Shown: positions 9,460-18,656 of the stretch, piece by piece
How the letters are laid out: each line of letters starts with the position of its first letter
Numbering within the stretch: the stretch's first letter is position 1
NCBI GenBank assembly: GCA_031269465.1
Contig: JAISZB010000098.1
Span: 1 to 44,105 of the forward strand
Length of the DNA: 44,105 bases
DNA from: Clostridiales bacterium
GTDB taxonomy: Bacteria > Bacillota > Clostridia > Lachnospirales > WQUN01
Direction: 5' to 3'
Position numbers and translations under genes: made by a program
Notes under the pieces: model-generated
What the model saw: only the letters and a program-made list of their open reading frames with translations
Databases searched by the model: none
What the model was told of the DNA's origin: nothing

Positions 9460-9732
9460 TTAGGCCGCCTTGGCCCGATGTTTGTTAGTAGGCAGGTTTG
9501 CTGGTGCAATACATTCGTCGGGACACATATCTATCCCACCCGCCCATTCCACGGAAAGCGGATTTATCTTTACAGAATTTAATATGGAGGGATTACGAAG
9601 CGGCGCGAAAAAGATATCGTCCAGATACGGAGCAACATCAAATACCCGGCGCTCTTTATTATCAAAGGTTATGAGAAGCCGATACTGTTCAAGCGGCTTG
9701 ACTTCAACTGGGTAATAGCTGTTTGATTTTAT
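9460..9732 (-). pseudogene. DUF2442-domain protein, start codon apparently lost
   Basis: Reading the minus strand from about 9732 to a TAA at 9460-9462 gives a DUF2442 protein: YPVEVKPLEQYRLLITFDN, then RRVFDVAPYLDDIFF and SVEWAGGIDMCPDE, all typical of the family. No ATG, GTG or TTG is in place. The codon at the expected start is ATA, placed at the overlapping stop of the upstream gene. Either the start has mutated or an unusual codon is used. DUF2442 proteins are small DNA-binding-like partners often found beside DUF4160 proteins in toxin-antitoxin-like pairs, as here. The C-terminus after PDE looks slightly altered. Confidence 0.65.
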
Positions 9733-9940
9733 CCCTCCAATCCCTTGATTTTTATTACTTCGCTGCTCTCGTTGATTGCGATCAACGCTGCGTTTATCTC
9801 ATCCTCACGGAGCGCTACCCACGCTTCAACATATTTCTGCTGTTTGCGCGGAAGTCCCCCCGCCAGCGGCAATAGACATTTTATGGCCTGCGAAAACCGC
9901 ATGAACGTGCGGCTTGTTATGCGGGCTGCTCTTTTCTTTG
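9729..9940 (-). pseudogene. DUF4160-like fragment, 5' end replaced by a repeat
   Basis: The C-terminal part is family-like: LPRKQQKYVEAWVALREDEI followed by IKIKGLEG and the stop at 9729. Upstream of about 9940 the frame runs into repeat R3, so the N-terminal half is gone or displaced. The stop overlaps the beginning of the DUF2442 frame, the usual arrangement of this pair. The DUF4160 assignment rests on the C-terminal pattern and on the partner, so it is moderate. Confidence 0.5.
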
Positions 9941-9942
9941 AA

Positions 9943-10072
9943 TACCGATTTTTATCAAATGTTCCTTTTTTGGAGCTTTGACTGTCCATTGAGTGGTGCG
10001 AAATGCTGATATCGGAATCTTGCACTCGCTGTATAATCAAGCTCCGAAAAAACTTGAAATGAGCTGCATATA
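9943..10072. repeat. Palindromic repeat copy R3
   Basis: It begins TACCGATTTTTATCAAATG at 9944. It has GGAGCTTTGACTGTCCATTG and TATAATCAAGCTCC arms around GCTGATATCGG and ends with GAGCTGCATATA near 10072. It abuts the DUF4160 fragment and lies just downstream of the central operon's last gene. Confidence 0.85.
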
Positions 10073-10178
10073 AATTATTGAGGACACTGTCGATATGCTT
10101 ATGCAAAATAGCGTTTTTCCGACTTTGCCTGCCATATATGCTTTGATAAAACTCAAGGGGGATCCTTTGCGCATACTG

Positions 10179-12722
10179 CTAAAAAATCTTCCTAATCAAA
10201 CGTCTAGCAAAAAACAGCTTCAAGGCAAGCCAGGCGCTTTCGCTCTTCATTGCTTCAATTCCAGCTCTGGCATAGTCGCTTCCCTTGTAAACGCCCTTTA
10301 AATACATAGAATATGCGGATCCGGATCTAAATCCGTTTTCAATCAGGTAGGCATTGGCGCAAAATGCTTGGGGCGCGTTGCAGGCGAGAGCGGTGTCCAA
10401 GAATGCCAATGCCTCTTCCTTCGTCCGATCAGGCAAGCTTTCATAATGCTCGTAGGCTGCGAATCCGCTTCCGGCTTCCGCGCTTTGGCGCAGAAGCTTG
10501 CTTCGGATCCACGGGTCGCTCTTCGCCTGGAGGCTTTGCCGCGTCAGCTGCATTGCATCCAGGGTTATTAAGGCTTCATCCATCCATGGCACGATCATGC
10601 GAAGCGATTCAAACTCATCTTTAGACTCATAGTACGCATCGCATAGTTTTTGGAGCAGGAGCGAGTTCAAGCTGAACTCTATCCTCTTGGCCGCCTCGGA
10701 GTAAATGCTTCTTTTCAGAACTGGATTGAAGAAAGCGAGAAATCTTTGGAGTTTGCTGGGAAGCCTTGCATTTTCATATATTTCTTTGTCAGCCTCTAAG
10801 AATTTATAAATGGCCTTGGCGGCTTTGCTCCCCTTTGATGCGGCTTCCTCCAAGCAATAAGCCGCGTCAGCAAGGTATGAGGCGTACTTTCCGGTCCAAA
10901 TGGCCGCAAGGTTTGAGCCCGCAATCTGGATCAAGCCTTTGGAGCAGGGGCGCAGCATTGAGGGATTCAAGACGGTGAGGCCGCAGGCGTCGTTAAAATT
11001 CCATATTTTCTTCCAAAATGATTTGGCCGTTCTAAAGCGGCAGAGGCGCCCCAAAATGGATAGGGCTTCGCAGAGAAGGGATGAACTCTCCTTCGGCGTT
11101 TCGAAGCTTCTAATCATCATGGCGCTTCTATCCGCTATTTGACGGGCGGTTAATTTCGGGCCGAGTCCGTAGACCGCGCAAAGGGCATAGCATATTAAAG
11201 CCTTTTGACTCTGGCTTGCCGCTTGCCCCAATAAGTTCAAAGCCCTTTCTTGGTTTTCCGGAACTCCGTACCCATGCAGGAGGCAGTGCGCCAAAGATAT
11301 GCTTGAATCCAAATAATGAAGCTCATGCCCTGCGGCATACGCCTTTGCAGCGTTTGGGTAATCCTTGCCGGAAAAATAATGATCTCCCAGCCATTGGGCC
11401 AGACGGCCGTATCTAAAGTGAAGATCCACCGCTATATTGAGCGCTTGAGATAGGTTTTTAGGGTTAAGGTCACTGTTAAGCTCATCGAATAGCTCCAGCC
11501 TTGAATTCTCATCGCTTTCTCCATGCCTTCTAAGCCATTCAAGGCCTTCCTCTCTACTTAAGAAGTCTTTCATTTCATGCGCTAGGAATGCTTGAGCAGG
11601 ACGATATCCTTCATCAGCGCACTTTTTTATCCACGGCAAAGACGCGTCTACAGCTCTGGAATAAAAAAGATCCGTTCCGTAAGAAAATGCGGTCGCATGA
11701 TCTTTTTGGCTCAGCAAGAACAGCTCGAAGTGGCGCCTCTTCCTGTTCTTTTTGCTTGCAGCCTCAATATGCGCAAGCATCGCGGAAGCCGCCCTGTAAC
11801 CCAGCAAAGAAGCGGTTTTAAGACCTTTAAGATTGGGAGGGTTTACTCCTCTTCTGGCTGCAGTCAGAAGAAGACGCGCCGCCGCGTCGGCATCTTGCCT
11901 AAGTCCGGAGGCAAAGCCAAGCTGCAAGCCTTCATCGTATATTTGGAGGTAGTTCGCGGTTTCCATGGACTGGCAGAACTTCAGCCGATTTAGGGTATGG
12001 GGGTCGAAGCGCGTGAGCAATGCCAAATCGTTCATGCATTCATTCAAACGCCACCTGTTTGTGTTATAGCGCAAAAGCCTGGCGTCTCTTGCAAGTGTTT
12101 CATAATGCGCCAAGGCGACCCATGGGTTTCCGCTTTTGCAAAGGCCGCCTAAAATGAAAGGCAGGCGCTTCCCGCTTTCTATGGCTATAAGGGAATCTAT
12201 GAAATAGGAAAGGCCGTGGAAATAATCAATCATGGCTTGAGATTCGGTTTCTAGGGCTTCAGCCAAGGCTAAGGAATCAAGAGTATTTCTAGATTTCATC
12301 AAATCCTTTTCGCAGCCGAAGCCATAAGCTAAACAAAGGCAATAGGAAGCGGCGGAGTTTATGTAGAGTTCATAGCCGGCCTCATTATAAGGGGAGATTT
12401 GTTCAACAGCCATGGATAGAGCTTTGAATGCCTGCTCTTTTTTTGCGGCGCATGTTGATTTTAGGCTCTTCAGCCTATCAGCAACCGCATTGGTTATGGG
12501 TTCATACGGGATTGAATGCTCATAGGCGTTAAGCCCCGTTTGGATGTTCCGCTCCAAAGCGGTGAGTTCGGCCATGTCCCTGACTAGGCAAAAGGCTTTC
12601 AGCCTGTTGAAAAGGTTCTTTCGTCCATATGCGAGGCCATTTATGGCAGGCTCTAGCTCATTCAGCTGATTGACAATGCTCTTGGAGTAGTCGATTAGTT
12701 TCGGGAATAAATATGTTTGCAA
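10179..12722 (-). CDS. Large Sel1/TPR-like helical-repeat protein
   Basis: An 847-aa soluble protein built almost entirely of paired helices. Several units match the Sel1 pattern, including SLAHCLLHGYGVPENQERAL and ASYCLCLAYGFGCEKDLMKS. Such repeats scaffold protein complexes and often sit in signalling or conflict loci. No enzymatic motif, signal peptide or membrane segment is visible. I chose the TTG at 12722 because AGGAGG lies 10 nt upstream. A longer TTG frame from 12755 would begin inside a stable hairpin. It is the last gene of the central operon, 90 nt after the GAP1-like gene, and probably works as its adaptor. It is intact across its full length. Confidence 0.8.
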   Translation of the reverse strand: MQTYLFPKLIDYSKSIVNQLNELEPAINGLAYGRKNLFNRLKAFCLVRDMAELTALERNIQTGLNAYEHSIPYEPITNAVADRLKSLKSTCAAKKEQAFKALSMAVEQISPYNEAGYELYINSAASYCLCLAYGFGCEKDLMKSRNTLDSLALAEALETESQAMIDYFHGLSYFIDSLIAIESGKRLPFILGGLCKSGNPWVALAHYETLARDARLLRYNTNRWRLNECMNDLALLTRFDPHTLNRLKFCQSMETANYLQIYDEGLQLGFASGLRQDADAAARLLLTAARRGVNPPNLKGLKTASLLGYRAASAMLAHIEAASKKNRKRRHFELFLLSQKDHATAFSYGTDLFYSRAVDASLPWIKKCADEGYRPAQAFLAHEMKDFLSREEGLEWLRRHGESDENSRLELFDELNSDLNPKNLSQALNIAVDLHFRYGRLAQWLGDHYFSGKDYPNAAKAYAAGHELHYLDSSISLAHCLLHGYGVPENQERALNLLGQAASQSQKALICYALCAVYGLGPKLTARQIADRSAMMIRSFETPKESSSLLCEALSILGRLCRFRTAKSFWKKIWNFNDACGLTVLNPSMLRPCSKGLIQIAGSNLAAIWTGKYASYLADAAYCLEEAASKGSKAAKAIYKFLEADKEIYENARLPSKLQRFLAFFNPVLKRSIYSEAAKRIEFSLNSLLLQKLCDAYYESKDEFESLRMIVPWMDEALITLDAMQLTRQSLQAKSDPWIRSKLLRQSAEAGSGFAAYEHYESLPDRTKEEALAFLDTALACNAPQAFCANAYLIENGFRSGSAYSMYLKGVYKGSDYARAGIEAMKSESAWLALKLFFARRLIRKIF

Positions 12723-12749
12723 CGCGTCTTCGCCTCCTGGCGCAAGCAG

Positions 12750-12788
12750 CCCCAAGCCGCAGGGAGGATTCCGCCTTGCGGCTTGGGG
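12750..12788. promoter_or_regulatory. Intercistronic hairpin between the GAP1-like and Sel1 genes
   Basis: A perfect 11-bp stem, CCCCAAGCCGC (12750-12760) with GCGGCTTGGGG (12778-12788), lies between the two genes. There is no T-run on the minus strand, so it is not a simple terminator. It may stabilise or process the transcript and set the relative output of the last gene. Confidence 0.7.
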
Positions 12789-12812
12789 TTTGCAGAGAAA
12801 ATCGCCGTCAAG

Positions 12813-15800
12813 CTATTTTTTCTTCTTCTTGCCGTTTTCTGGGGGTTGGCTTTTCTTTCCCCGCCAGTTTACGGGATTTGGCTCTTTCTTCCCGGCTTTA
12901 TTCGCATCAGGCTCATCTTTTTTCTCAGAGCCGCCCTTTCGGCGTCCGCTTGAAGTTCTGCTGAAAAAGTTGCCGACGATTGCTATGAGGGACTCGGAAC
13001 TGGCCTCCTCGTCTCTGCGGGCTTTGCCGCTGTGCTTTGGCTCATGGGGGTAGAAGGCTTGGCACAGCGCAATGTCGCGAATAATCTCTTCTGGAGTCAT
13101 GCTTTTTGAGCACACGAACACAAAGCCTCTATCCGATTCGTAAAAGGAGGGGAGCGCGGGTTCGGCGGGAGGCGTCTGCGACAGGATGAAAAGTATATCC
13201 TCAGTCTGGCTGAATCGTTCGAATACCGCTTCTATACTGCCATTATCTTCAACAGCGAATATTGTATTGTACATGCGGCGGTTCACGCTTAGGAATTTGC
13301 GGGCGCTTTTGCTCAGGCTCGTTATCGAGACGTTTCTTATCGTGTAGGTTCCGTTTAGAAAACTTCTCCTGTCCGTACTTACTGCTATTTGGGAGTCGTC
13401 TATGAATTTACGGGATTTTTTCTTTTCCGCTCCGAATAATTCGGAAATAGTTTCAGAGTTCGTGCGTATAAGCATTGCTTGCGCTAGCTTATGAGACTCT
13501 TCCAGCTTGCAGCTGCAGTAAAAGCATTCCTGCCTGGAACTCCCGCTGATGGGGTTCAAATGGCAGCATTCCTGGCAGAATATGGAGTAGGACGGAGGTG
13601 CGTCTTTAAGGGATTCATTCACATAAGCCGTAGACTTAAGCCCTTCAAGGAGGAGGGACATCCAGCCGATTTTGCGGTAGTTATTCTGAAGCTCTGAAAG
13701 CCTTCCGTATAGCGCAGGATCGCTCCTGGTAAGAAGAGCCCCGCGCAGAAGCCTGTACAGATCCAGAAATTTTGAGTAGTCATTTACGGGGCATGCCTCC
13801 AAGACTCTAAAGAGATGCCTGATAAATCCGAATGACTTGCCCCGGCTTTGCAAATCGTCAAGCAACTTGCTCCAATCGATTGTTAAAGACTGCGCGCCGA
13901 GTTCCATGTACTTGACAAGCACAGCTTCAAGCGTAGGCTCATTGAGCGTCAGATTTCCAGGGAAAATGAAATTTCTGTAAGCGTCTATGCTTTCCAGATC
14001 CACATCACTCTGAGCGCTGGGGAAGAGGGCGTTTTGAAGCATAGTCCATTTACTTCGCCTTGAGCTGGAATCCGTCGCGATTTTATAAATGAAGTATTTT
14101 GCGGCCCAGGTTTCTTTCGGAGCGCAGGCATCTATCATAAACTCTATCTGCGAAGCGCAGCTTTCGAAAAATCTCGCGCATTCCTCAAGCCCGCCGTCTC
14201 CTAAATCCAAAATATCCATGTGAAACTTGCAAAGGCCGGAGGCATCGGCCCCGGCCTTCAAAAAAGGCCCGAGCCGCGCTCTGCTTTGCTCATCCTTGCG
14301 CAACTCCTTAACAGAGGCGTACATTGCCTTTACGAGATCCGTTTGAGGAAGCTTGAACGCATAGCCGTTGTAGTGGCGGAACACTTCAATAAGCCCGTCT
14401 GCGCCTCCTTGTCCTATAAGATCCAGGCATATGGAAGAAAAAATCATGCTTTTCTTTTCCAAGTCGATTTGAAGCAGAGCTTCAAAGACCAGCTCATCTT
14501 TGTAAAGCTCATTCAAAATCTTTTCATTTTTGCCCCTTATAAGGAATTCTAAAAATAAGTGCAGACTCTTGATAAACGCAACATGATCCAAGGCATTCAG
14601 CTCAAATGCCAAAAATCTGCCCAATTCCAGCATCTGAAGGCAAAAGCCTTCCCTTTGATCCGCGCTCAGCTCTCTTGCGCGATCAGCAATCTTATAGTAT
14701 GCGATTGCAGCCTTTTCATGCCAGTCAGGATCCGCATCGCTAAAATGATCTTTCGCGCAGGCATTAAGAAGAGAAACGACTATATCAAGCTTCGCGCTGT
14801 CGAAGGCATCCAGCATTTCGGGATTTCTGAGAACTTTGACCATCTGGTGTATGCTGCAGGCGCCGGAGAAGTTGGAAACTCCCTTGCATGCCTCAAAAAG
14901 GAAGCGGAAGAACTCCATCAGGCCGCTATAGGATTTGAAATCTCCCGACTTGTCCATGCAGGAGCAGATCAGGCTGAGCAGCTCCTGGTGGTTCGGATTT
15001 ATCTTGACTGCTACATCGGATGAGATCCCCGATGAAGAGGCTCTGAAAACAATTCCGTTCTGGGGAATAGGCTTTACCGGCTCATTTAAAATATACACCT
15101 GGGCTCCGGGTATATACCACTGCTGTCCGGCAGGCAAAGCATTATTCCTGTAGGCGGTCTCAAACCCGGAAGGATAGTCTTCGCGCCAGGTGTTGTCGGT
15201 TTTTACGGCGCAGCCCAGCTGATTTGCCATGCAGTAGGGCAGGCATGAATAGAGGAGGCTTGCAAGCTTCATGGCTAAAGGCTCAAAATCTTGCCTGGGG
15301 CAGTCATAGCACACGAATACTTGGCGAAGCTTCGAGCCTCCCTCATAGATTGCCGCAATGGCGGCAAGGAGCTTCTTCATGCTCTCCTGAGTAAACCAAA
15401 CATCCTTTAGCGTCAGGTTTCTGGGGTCGTTGTCCTGTCTAAGCCGGGGAAGCCCATCTAGGATTTCAAGATCCTCAGGGCTTCCGACATAGCTTTGGCG
15501 GAATTCTTGAAACCTGGCGGCTTCCGCGCCGTTTCCGGATACTATTCTTCGCGCTTCATCGGCGTTTATAATATATGTATGAAGAAAAGAGCAGATTCTA
15601 GCGGAGGCGGACTGTTCGTCCGCAGGCTCTGTCTTTACCTGCACGCCCCTGGTTACCGAGAGCGTTCCGCTGGCGGAAGGAAGTATAAGGTAGGCCCAAT
15701 CCTCCATTGTCCGAAAGAAAACAAACTTGCCGATTGACTCTATATACAGTGAAGCGCTGGCAGCGTCCAATCCGCCGGAAGCCCCTGATACGCCGAATCC

Positions 15801-15866
15801 CGCCTGGCGGGAGAATTTTTGGCTGTAAGCTCTTGTATAGTAGGCCTGCTCAATTGAAGTCGGCAT
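12813..15866 (-). CDS. GTPase-associated protein 1 (GAP1)-like
   Basis: A 1017-aa protein. The N-terminus (EQAYYTRAYSQKFSRQAGFG, then GASGGLD) resembles the GAP1 N-terminal domain type 2 found with bacterial double-GTPase-type proteins. The middle is long and helical, like the GAP1 middle domain. A C-terminal zinc ribbon lies at about residues 761-789 (FCQECCHLN ... ECFYCSCK), followed by a conserved-looking alpha/beta segment (SEPALPSFYES region) and a Lys/Arg/Pro-rich disordered tail. I chose ATG 15866 because AAGAGGTGAT lies just upstream; GTG 15875 would overlap that site. The gene directly follows the P-loop GTPase, so it is its likely partner. The family assignment is from pattern memory; biochemical activity is unknown. 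Confidence 0.7.
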   Translation of the reverse strand: MPTSIEQAYYTRAYSQKFSRQAGFGVSGASGGLDAASASLYIESIGKFVFFRTMEDWAYLILPSASGTLSVTRGVQVKTEPADEQSASARICSFLHTYIINADEARRIVSGNGAEAARFQEFRQSYVGSPEDLEILDGLPRLRQDNDPRNLTLKDVWFTQESMKKLLAAIAAIYEGGSKLRQVFVCYDCPRQDFEPLAMKLASLLYSCLPYCMANQLGCAVKTDNTWREDYPSGFETAYRNNALPAGQQWYIPGAQVYILNEPVKPIPQNGIVFRASSSGISSDVAVKINPNHQELLSLICSCMDKSGDFKSYSGLMEFFRFLFEACKGVSNFSGACSIHQMVKVLRNPEMLDAFDSAKLDIVVSLLNACAKDHFSDADPDWHEKAAIAYYKIADRARELSADQREGFCLQMLELGRFLAFELNALDHVAFIKSLHLFLEFLIRGKNEKILNELYKDELVFEALLQIDLEKKSMIFSSICLDLIGQGGADGLIEVFRHYNGYAFKLPQTDLVKAMYASVKELRKDEQSRARLGPFLKAGADASGLCKFHMDILDLGDGGLEECARFFESCASQIEFMIDACAPKETWAAKYFIYKIATDSSSRRSKWTMLQNALFPSAQSDVDLESIDAYRNFIFPGNLTLNEPTLEAVLVKYMELGAQSLTIDWSKLLDDLQSRGKSFGFIRHLFRVLEACPVNDYSKFLDLYRLLRGALLTRSDPALYGRLSELQNNYRKIGWMSLLLEGLKSTAYVNESLKDAPPSYSIFCQECCHLNPISGSSRQECFYCSCKLEESHKLAQAMLIRTNSETISELFGAEKKKSRKFIDDSQIAVSTDRRSFLNGTYTIRNVSITSLSKSARKFLSVNRRMYNTIFAVEDNGSIEAVFERFSQTEDILFILSQTPPAEPALPSFYESDRGFVFVCSKSMTPEEIIRDIALCQAFYPHEPKHSGKARRDEEASSESLIAIVGNFFSRTSSGRRKGGSEKKDEPDANKAGKKEPNPVNWRGKKSQPPENGKKKKK

Positions 15867-15896
15867 ATATATCACCTCTTCTGGGAACCGTGAATT

Positions 15897-15913
15897 CGCA
15901 GCTCGCGGCTGCG
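15897..15913. promoter_or_regulatory. Short hairpin before the GAP1-like gene
   Basis: CGCAGC and GCTGCG form a 6-bp stem with a 5-nt loop in the 66-nt gap between the GTPase and GAP1-like genes. It is small; it is listed because similar hairpins occur in the other gaps of this operon. Confidence 0.4.
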
Positions 15914-15932
15914 CTTTTCGTCTCTGACGCTG

Positions 15933-17351
15933 TTATGGCAGGCGGCGGCGGCTAGCTGAAACGGCCGTCGGTTTGACCCTGAAAATGCCCATCTTTGCAA
16001 ACAGCCAATAAAAGGAGTCAAAAGGCCTTATGGGCGCTGCGTTCTCCTCCGCGCTGTCGTCGCTCCCTTGAATTGACGCCGCGAAGCAGCCCGCCCTGTT
16101 GGCGTTTCCAAGCAGAGTCGTTGAAATCATGTTTATTTCATTCATAAAAAGCCTTCTGAAGAGCTGCTCGGTTATTCCGCTGATGTTTCCGAGCGCGCCC
16201 ATGTCCACGAAGCTTTCGGAGGGTGAGTACTCTTCAAGATCCAGTATTTTCATTATTTCTTCTTTCAGGCCATGATCCAGATGCCTTAAGGAAAGCTTGC
16301 CCTTGTATGTCGGCTTCAGCTTGTCGAGTTTTGTGAGAAGCACTACTGCGGGGACATTCTTGCTGTGCAAAACCCTTGCGGGATCTGATTCGTTGCATAC
16401 CAGCTGAATCATGTCGCTTATGCTTCGCATTCCGCTGTTTTCCACTATGCTTTCAAGCTGTTCGGGAGAAATGACGATTATCAGCCCGTCTGCCTTAAAC
16501 AGAACATTCGCCAGGTCTTTCTCCCTGAACTTCTTGTTCGATGCATCCATTGAGTTGCCTATGTATTCGCCAGGCATGTCGAAGGTTATGAAAAGGATGC
16601 TCCTAGAGTCGCTGTCTATGTTCCACATGAGCCTCTTAACCTGGTTGGTGGCTTCTACGGTATTTCTCGATTTAAGAGACTCCGCAAGCTTTGACAGATA
16701 CTCCTTGCCTTCGGCGTTTTGATATGCCGCTCCTTGAGGAAGCATCATTTTAACCGACTCTCTCATGAATCGGTCAAGTCCCATCTCGAACATTACGGAC
16801 TTTCCGGACTGGGTAACGCCTAGAACGGGGACTATCTTCGTCTGGGCAATGCCTGCCCCTACATACAGCTCCGCATGGCAATACGGGCAAACGGGGATGT
16901 TGGATCTGTTCCCGTATTCGTCGTAGATGGAGCTTACAAAGCCAGTTCCGGGATCGTCTTTATAGTAAAGCCTCCTCGCCCTGCCTCTGCCAGCGTGGGC
17001 GGGTATCGACTCAATGGTCACGCACCTGGGTTCATCGTTGCCCCCGTAGTAGTAATCCTCCATCTCTTTTAGCCTGGAGTCGTCCAAAAATGCCGGGTTG
17101 GGGGATTTAGAAGGCTCCAGGCTCGGGATGGCCGCGTACATGTCGTCTGGCTGGGCCGGGTCGGCAGAGTCTTCTAAATCTCCGCCTATATACTTGCTTC
17201 TATGGTAGCTTGCAACATCATCCGGAGGATTCAGCCGGAATAACCGCTGGCTGTGGTCGAATGCCTCCATGCAGCTTGTATTCAGGCATATTACATCAAA
17301 ATGCCGCCTCACTGTCGGGGCTGGCTTTTTCTTGAACAGGCCAAAGAACAT
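15933..17351 (-). CDS. Zinc-ribbon P-loop GTPase (double-GTPase/TRAFAC-like)
   Basis: A 472-aa predicted GTPase. The P-loop GVTQSGKS is at residues 178-185, the G3 motif DMPG (in TFDMPGEYI) at 258-261 and the G4-type TKLD at 340-343. Two Cys pairs, C22/C27 and C155/C158 (CPYC), are separated by about 130 residues and probably form one zinc ribbon interrupted by an acidic, Pro-rich insert. There is no signal peptide or membrane helix, so it is cytosolic. The start ATG at 17351 has GAGGAG about 10 nt upstream. The downstream neighbour is GAP1-like, the known companion of DO-GTPase-type proteins. It likely acts as the nucleotide switch of the operon. No frameshift is present. Confidence 0.85.
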   Translation of the reverse strand: MFFGLFKKKPAPTVRRHFDVICLNTSCMEAFDHSQRLFRLNPPDDVASYHRSKYIGGDLEDSADPAQPDDMYAAIPSLEPSKSPNPAFLDDSRLKEMEDYYYGGNDEPRCVTIESIPAHAGRGRARRLYYKDDPGTGFVSSIYDEYGNRSNIPVCPYCHAELYVGAGIAQTKIVPVLGVTQSGKSVMFEMGLDRFMRESVKMMLPQGAAYQNAEGKEYLSKLAESLKSRNTVEATNQVKRLMWNIDSDSRSILFITFDMPGEYIGNSMDASNKKFREKDLANVLFKADGLIIVISPEQLESIVENSGMRSISDMIQLVCNESDPARVLHSKNVPAVVLLTKLDKLKPTYKGKLSLRHLDHGLKEEIMKILDLEEYSPSESFVDMGALGNISGITEQLFRRLFMNEINMISTTLLGNANRAGCFAASIQGSDDSAEENAAPIRPFDSFYWLFAKMGIFRVKPTAVSASRRRLP

Positions 17352-17379
17352 CTTCAGTCACTCCTCGCTCAGAGGCGAT

Positions 17380-17490
17380 TATACTGATGCGCACCTGGAA
17401 GTTCCTTTTTTGGAGCCGGACTGCGCAATTAGCGCGAAGCGCCGATATCAATCGCACCTTGAAAGCGGATAATCGGCTCCAAAACCTACG
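17380..17490. repeat. Palindromic repeat copy R4 (operon gap)
   Basis: The left end is TATACTGATGCGCACC at 17380. The arms GGAGCCGGACTGC and GATAATCGGCTCC flank a CGCCGATATCAATCG centre. It fills the gap between the 200-aa gene and the GTPase gene, about 30 nt upstream of the GTPase start. The right terminus is not clear. Confidence 0.7.
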
Positions 17491-17499
17491 GCGCGCTCG

Positions 17500-18102
17500 T
17501 TAATTGCTATTTACCGCCTCAAAGGCGCTATTTAGGCTGTGAACCCTCAAAACGGAGCTTAGCGGCAAAAAAACCGAAAAGCGCTCGGACTCTGCCGCCT
17601 CGCTGGGCAGAGGATATTTGGCGTCGCTGTGCGACACGGTGTAATAGAGGCTCTCAAATGGAATAGAGCCGTCAGCGTGCATGAAAACGCTTGCCTTCTT
17701 GCAAGCGGCGTCTCTTTTCTGCTTAATGAGCTCTTCCTTCACGGAACAGACAATCCGCTTTTTCTCGCCGGCTTCCAGGCGATTGAAAGAACGCGCGTCA
17801 ACTTTGAAGACGCCTGCGTCTTTATCATAAATTGCCGGCGCCAGGAAATAGACCGCCATAGGGCCGGAAATTCCTATGACGCAGCCTCTCATTCTAAGAT
17901 CTGATTGATCGAATGACTCGCTTTCAGAGGAAATCTCCGGAAGACCCATGACTCCTTCAGGGGTTCCCAGTTTTTTGCGATAGAGCAGTATGTGAGTGGC
18001 TGCTCTAGACACGCTGTCAACTTTTATGGAAACGGAGCTTGAGTAAACAACTGAGGCTTTAAGATTTAGCTGCGGTCCGTCGTAGCTTTCATATAAAGGC
18101 AT
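17500..18102 (-). CDS. Unknown 200-aa operon protein
   Basis: A soluble 200-aa protein that I do not recognise. The pattern is beta-rich in the first half (LNLKASVVYSSSVSIKVDSV) and in the centre (GCVIGISGPMAVYFLAPAIY), with a basic helix in the second half. There is no signal peptide, membrane helix or catalytic signature. I chose ATG 18102 because AAAGGAGG lies 9 nt upstream; the longer frame from 18144 has no such site. It lies between repeat-filled gaps, in the same direction as its neighbours, so it probably belongs to the same unit. A small adaptor or regulator is possible, but that is inference. Confidence 0.7.
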   Translation of the reverse strand: MPLYESYDGPQLNLKASVVYSSSVSIKVDSVSRAATHILLYRKKLGTPEGVMGLPEISSESESFDQSDLRMRGCVIGISGPMAVYFLAPAIYDKDAGVFKVDARSFNRLEAGEKKRIVCSVKEELIKQKRDAACKKASVFMHADGSIPFESLYYTVSHSDAKYPLPSEAAESERFSVFLPLSSVLRVHSLNSAFEAVNSN

Positions 18103-18204
18103 AAGGCGCGCCTCCTTTAAGAGCTTATCAGAAATTATGGCCATTTGCGGTCAAAGCGCATATTATGGAGATTTATCCACTTTCACCAGATTTGGCGCAG
18201 GAGA

Positions 18205-18233
18205 CTCCCGCCCCAAAACCCACTGGGCGGGAG
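18205..18233. promoter_or_regulatory. Hairpin upstream of the 200-aa gene
   Basis: A perfect 9-bp GC-rich stem, CTCCCGCCC (18205-18213) with GGGCGGGAG (18225-18233), lies about 100 nt upstream of the 18102 start. There is no T-run on either side. The surrounding 18145-18480 is unusually GC-rich and has open frames on both strands without support; I call no gene there. Confidence 0.55.
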
Positions 18234-18492
18234 AGGAATGCGCCCCGCTTATTCTGCATTGCCGCAGCTGGCCGCCCTTCGCCAATGCTGTTCCAAGGTT
18301 TTGCATGTTTGCGGCGCCGCCTCCGCCCCTCATGGCCGCCCAGCCGCAAGCCGCAGAGCCCGGAGCTGGAGCGTGCGCCTCGGAGCGCCTATGCATTCTT
18401 GGGCGGCGCAGCCGGCTGAGGCTTAGGCCAGCCGATCAGGACTTGCAATTGCAAGCTCCCGCCTCGAATGTCAAAAGGCTTTAGCCTTGAGA

Positions 18493-18628
18493 TATACCGC
18501 TTTACATCAAATGTTCCTTTTTTGAAGCTTGATTATCCATTGAGTGGTGCGAAATGCCGATCTCGGCATTTTGCACTCGCTGTATAATCAAGCTCCAAAA
18601 AAGGCAATTTTATATGAAAAGCAGTATA
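18493..18628. repeat. Palindromic repeat copy R5, complete
   Basis: This 136-bp element begins TATACCGCTTTACAT and ends ATGAAAAGCAGTATA. The arms CCTTTTTTGAAGCTTGATTA and TAATCAAGCTCCAAAAAAGG flank a near-perfect palindrome with ATGCCGATCTCGGCAT at its centre. It lies in the 795-nt gap between the 567-aa and 200-aa genes and serves as the type copy. Confidence 0.9.
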
Positions 18629-18656
18629 TTAGGCGGCGGGTTATTGACTCTGCATA

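Noticed and set aside
18163..18484. Overlapping ORFs of 77-115 aa in a GC-rich stretch on both strands
   Set aside because: Open frames on both strands here reflect GC-rich composition; the residues are low-complexity Ala/Pro/Arg and no start site is convincing.
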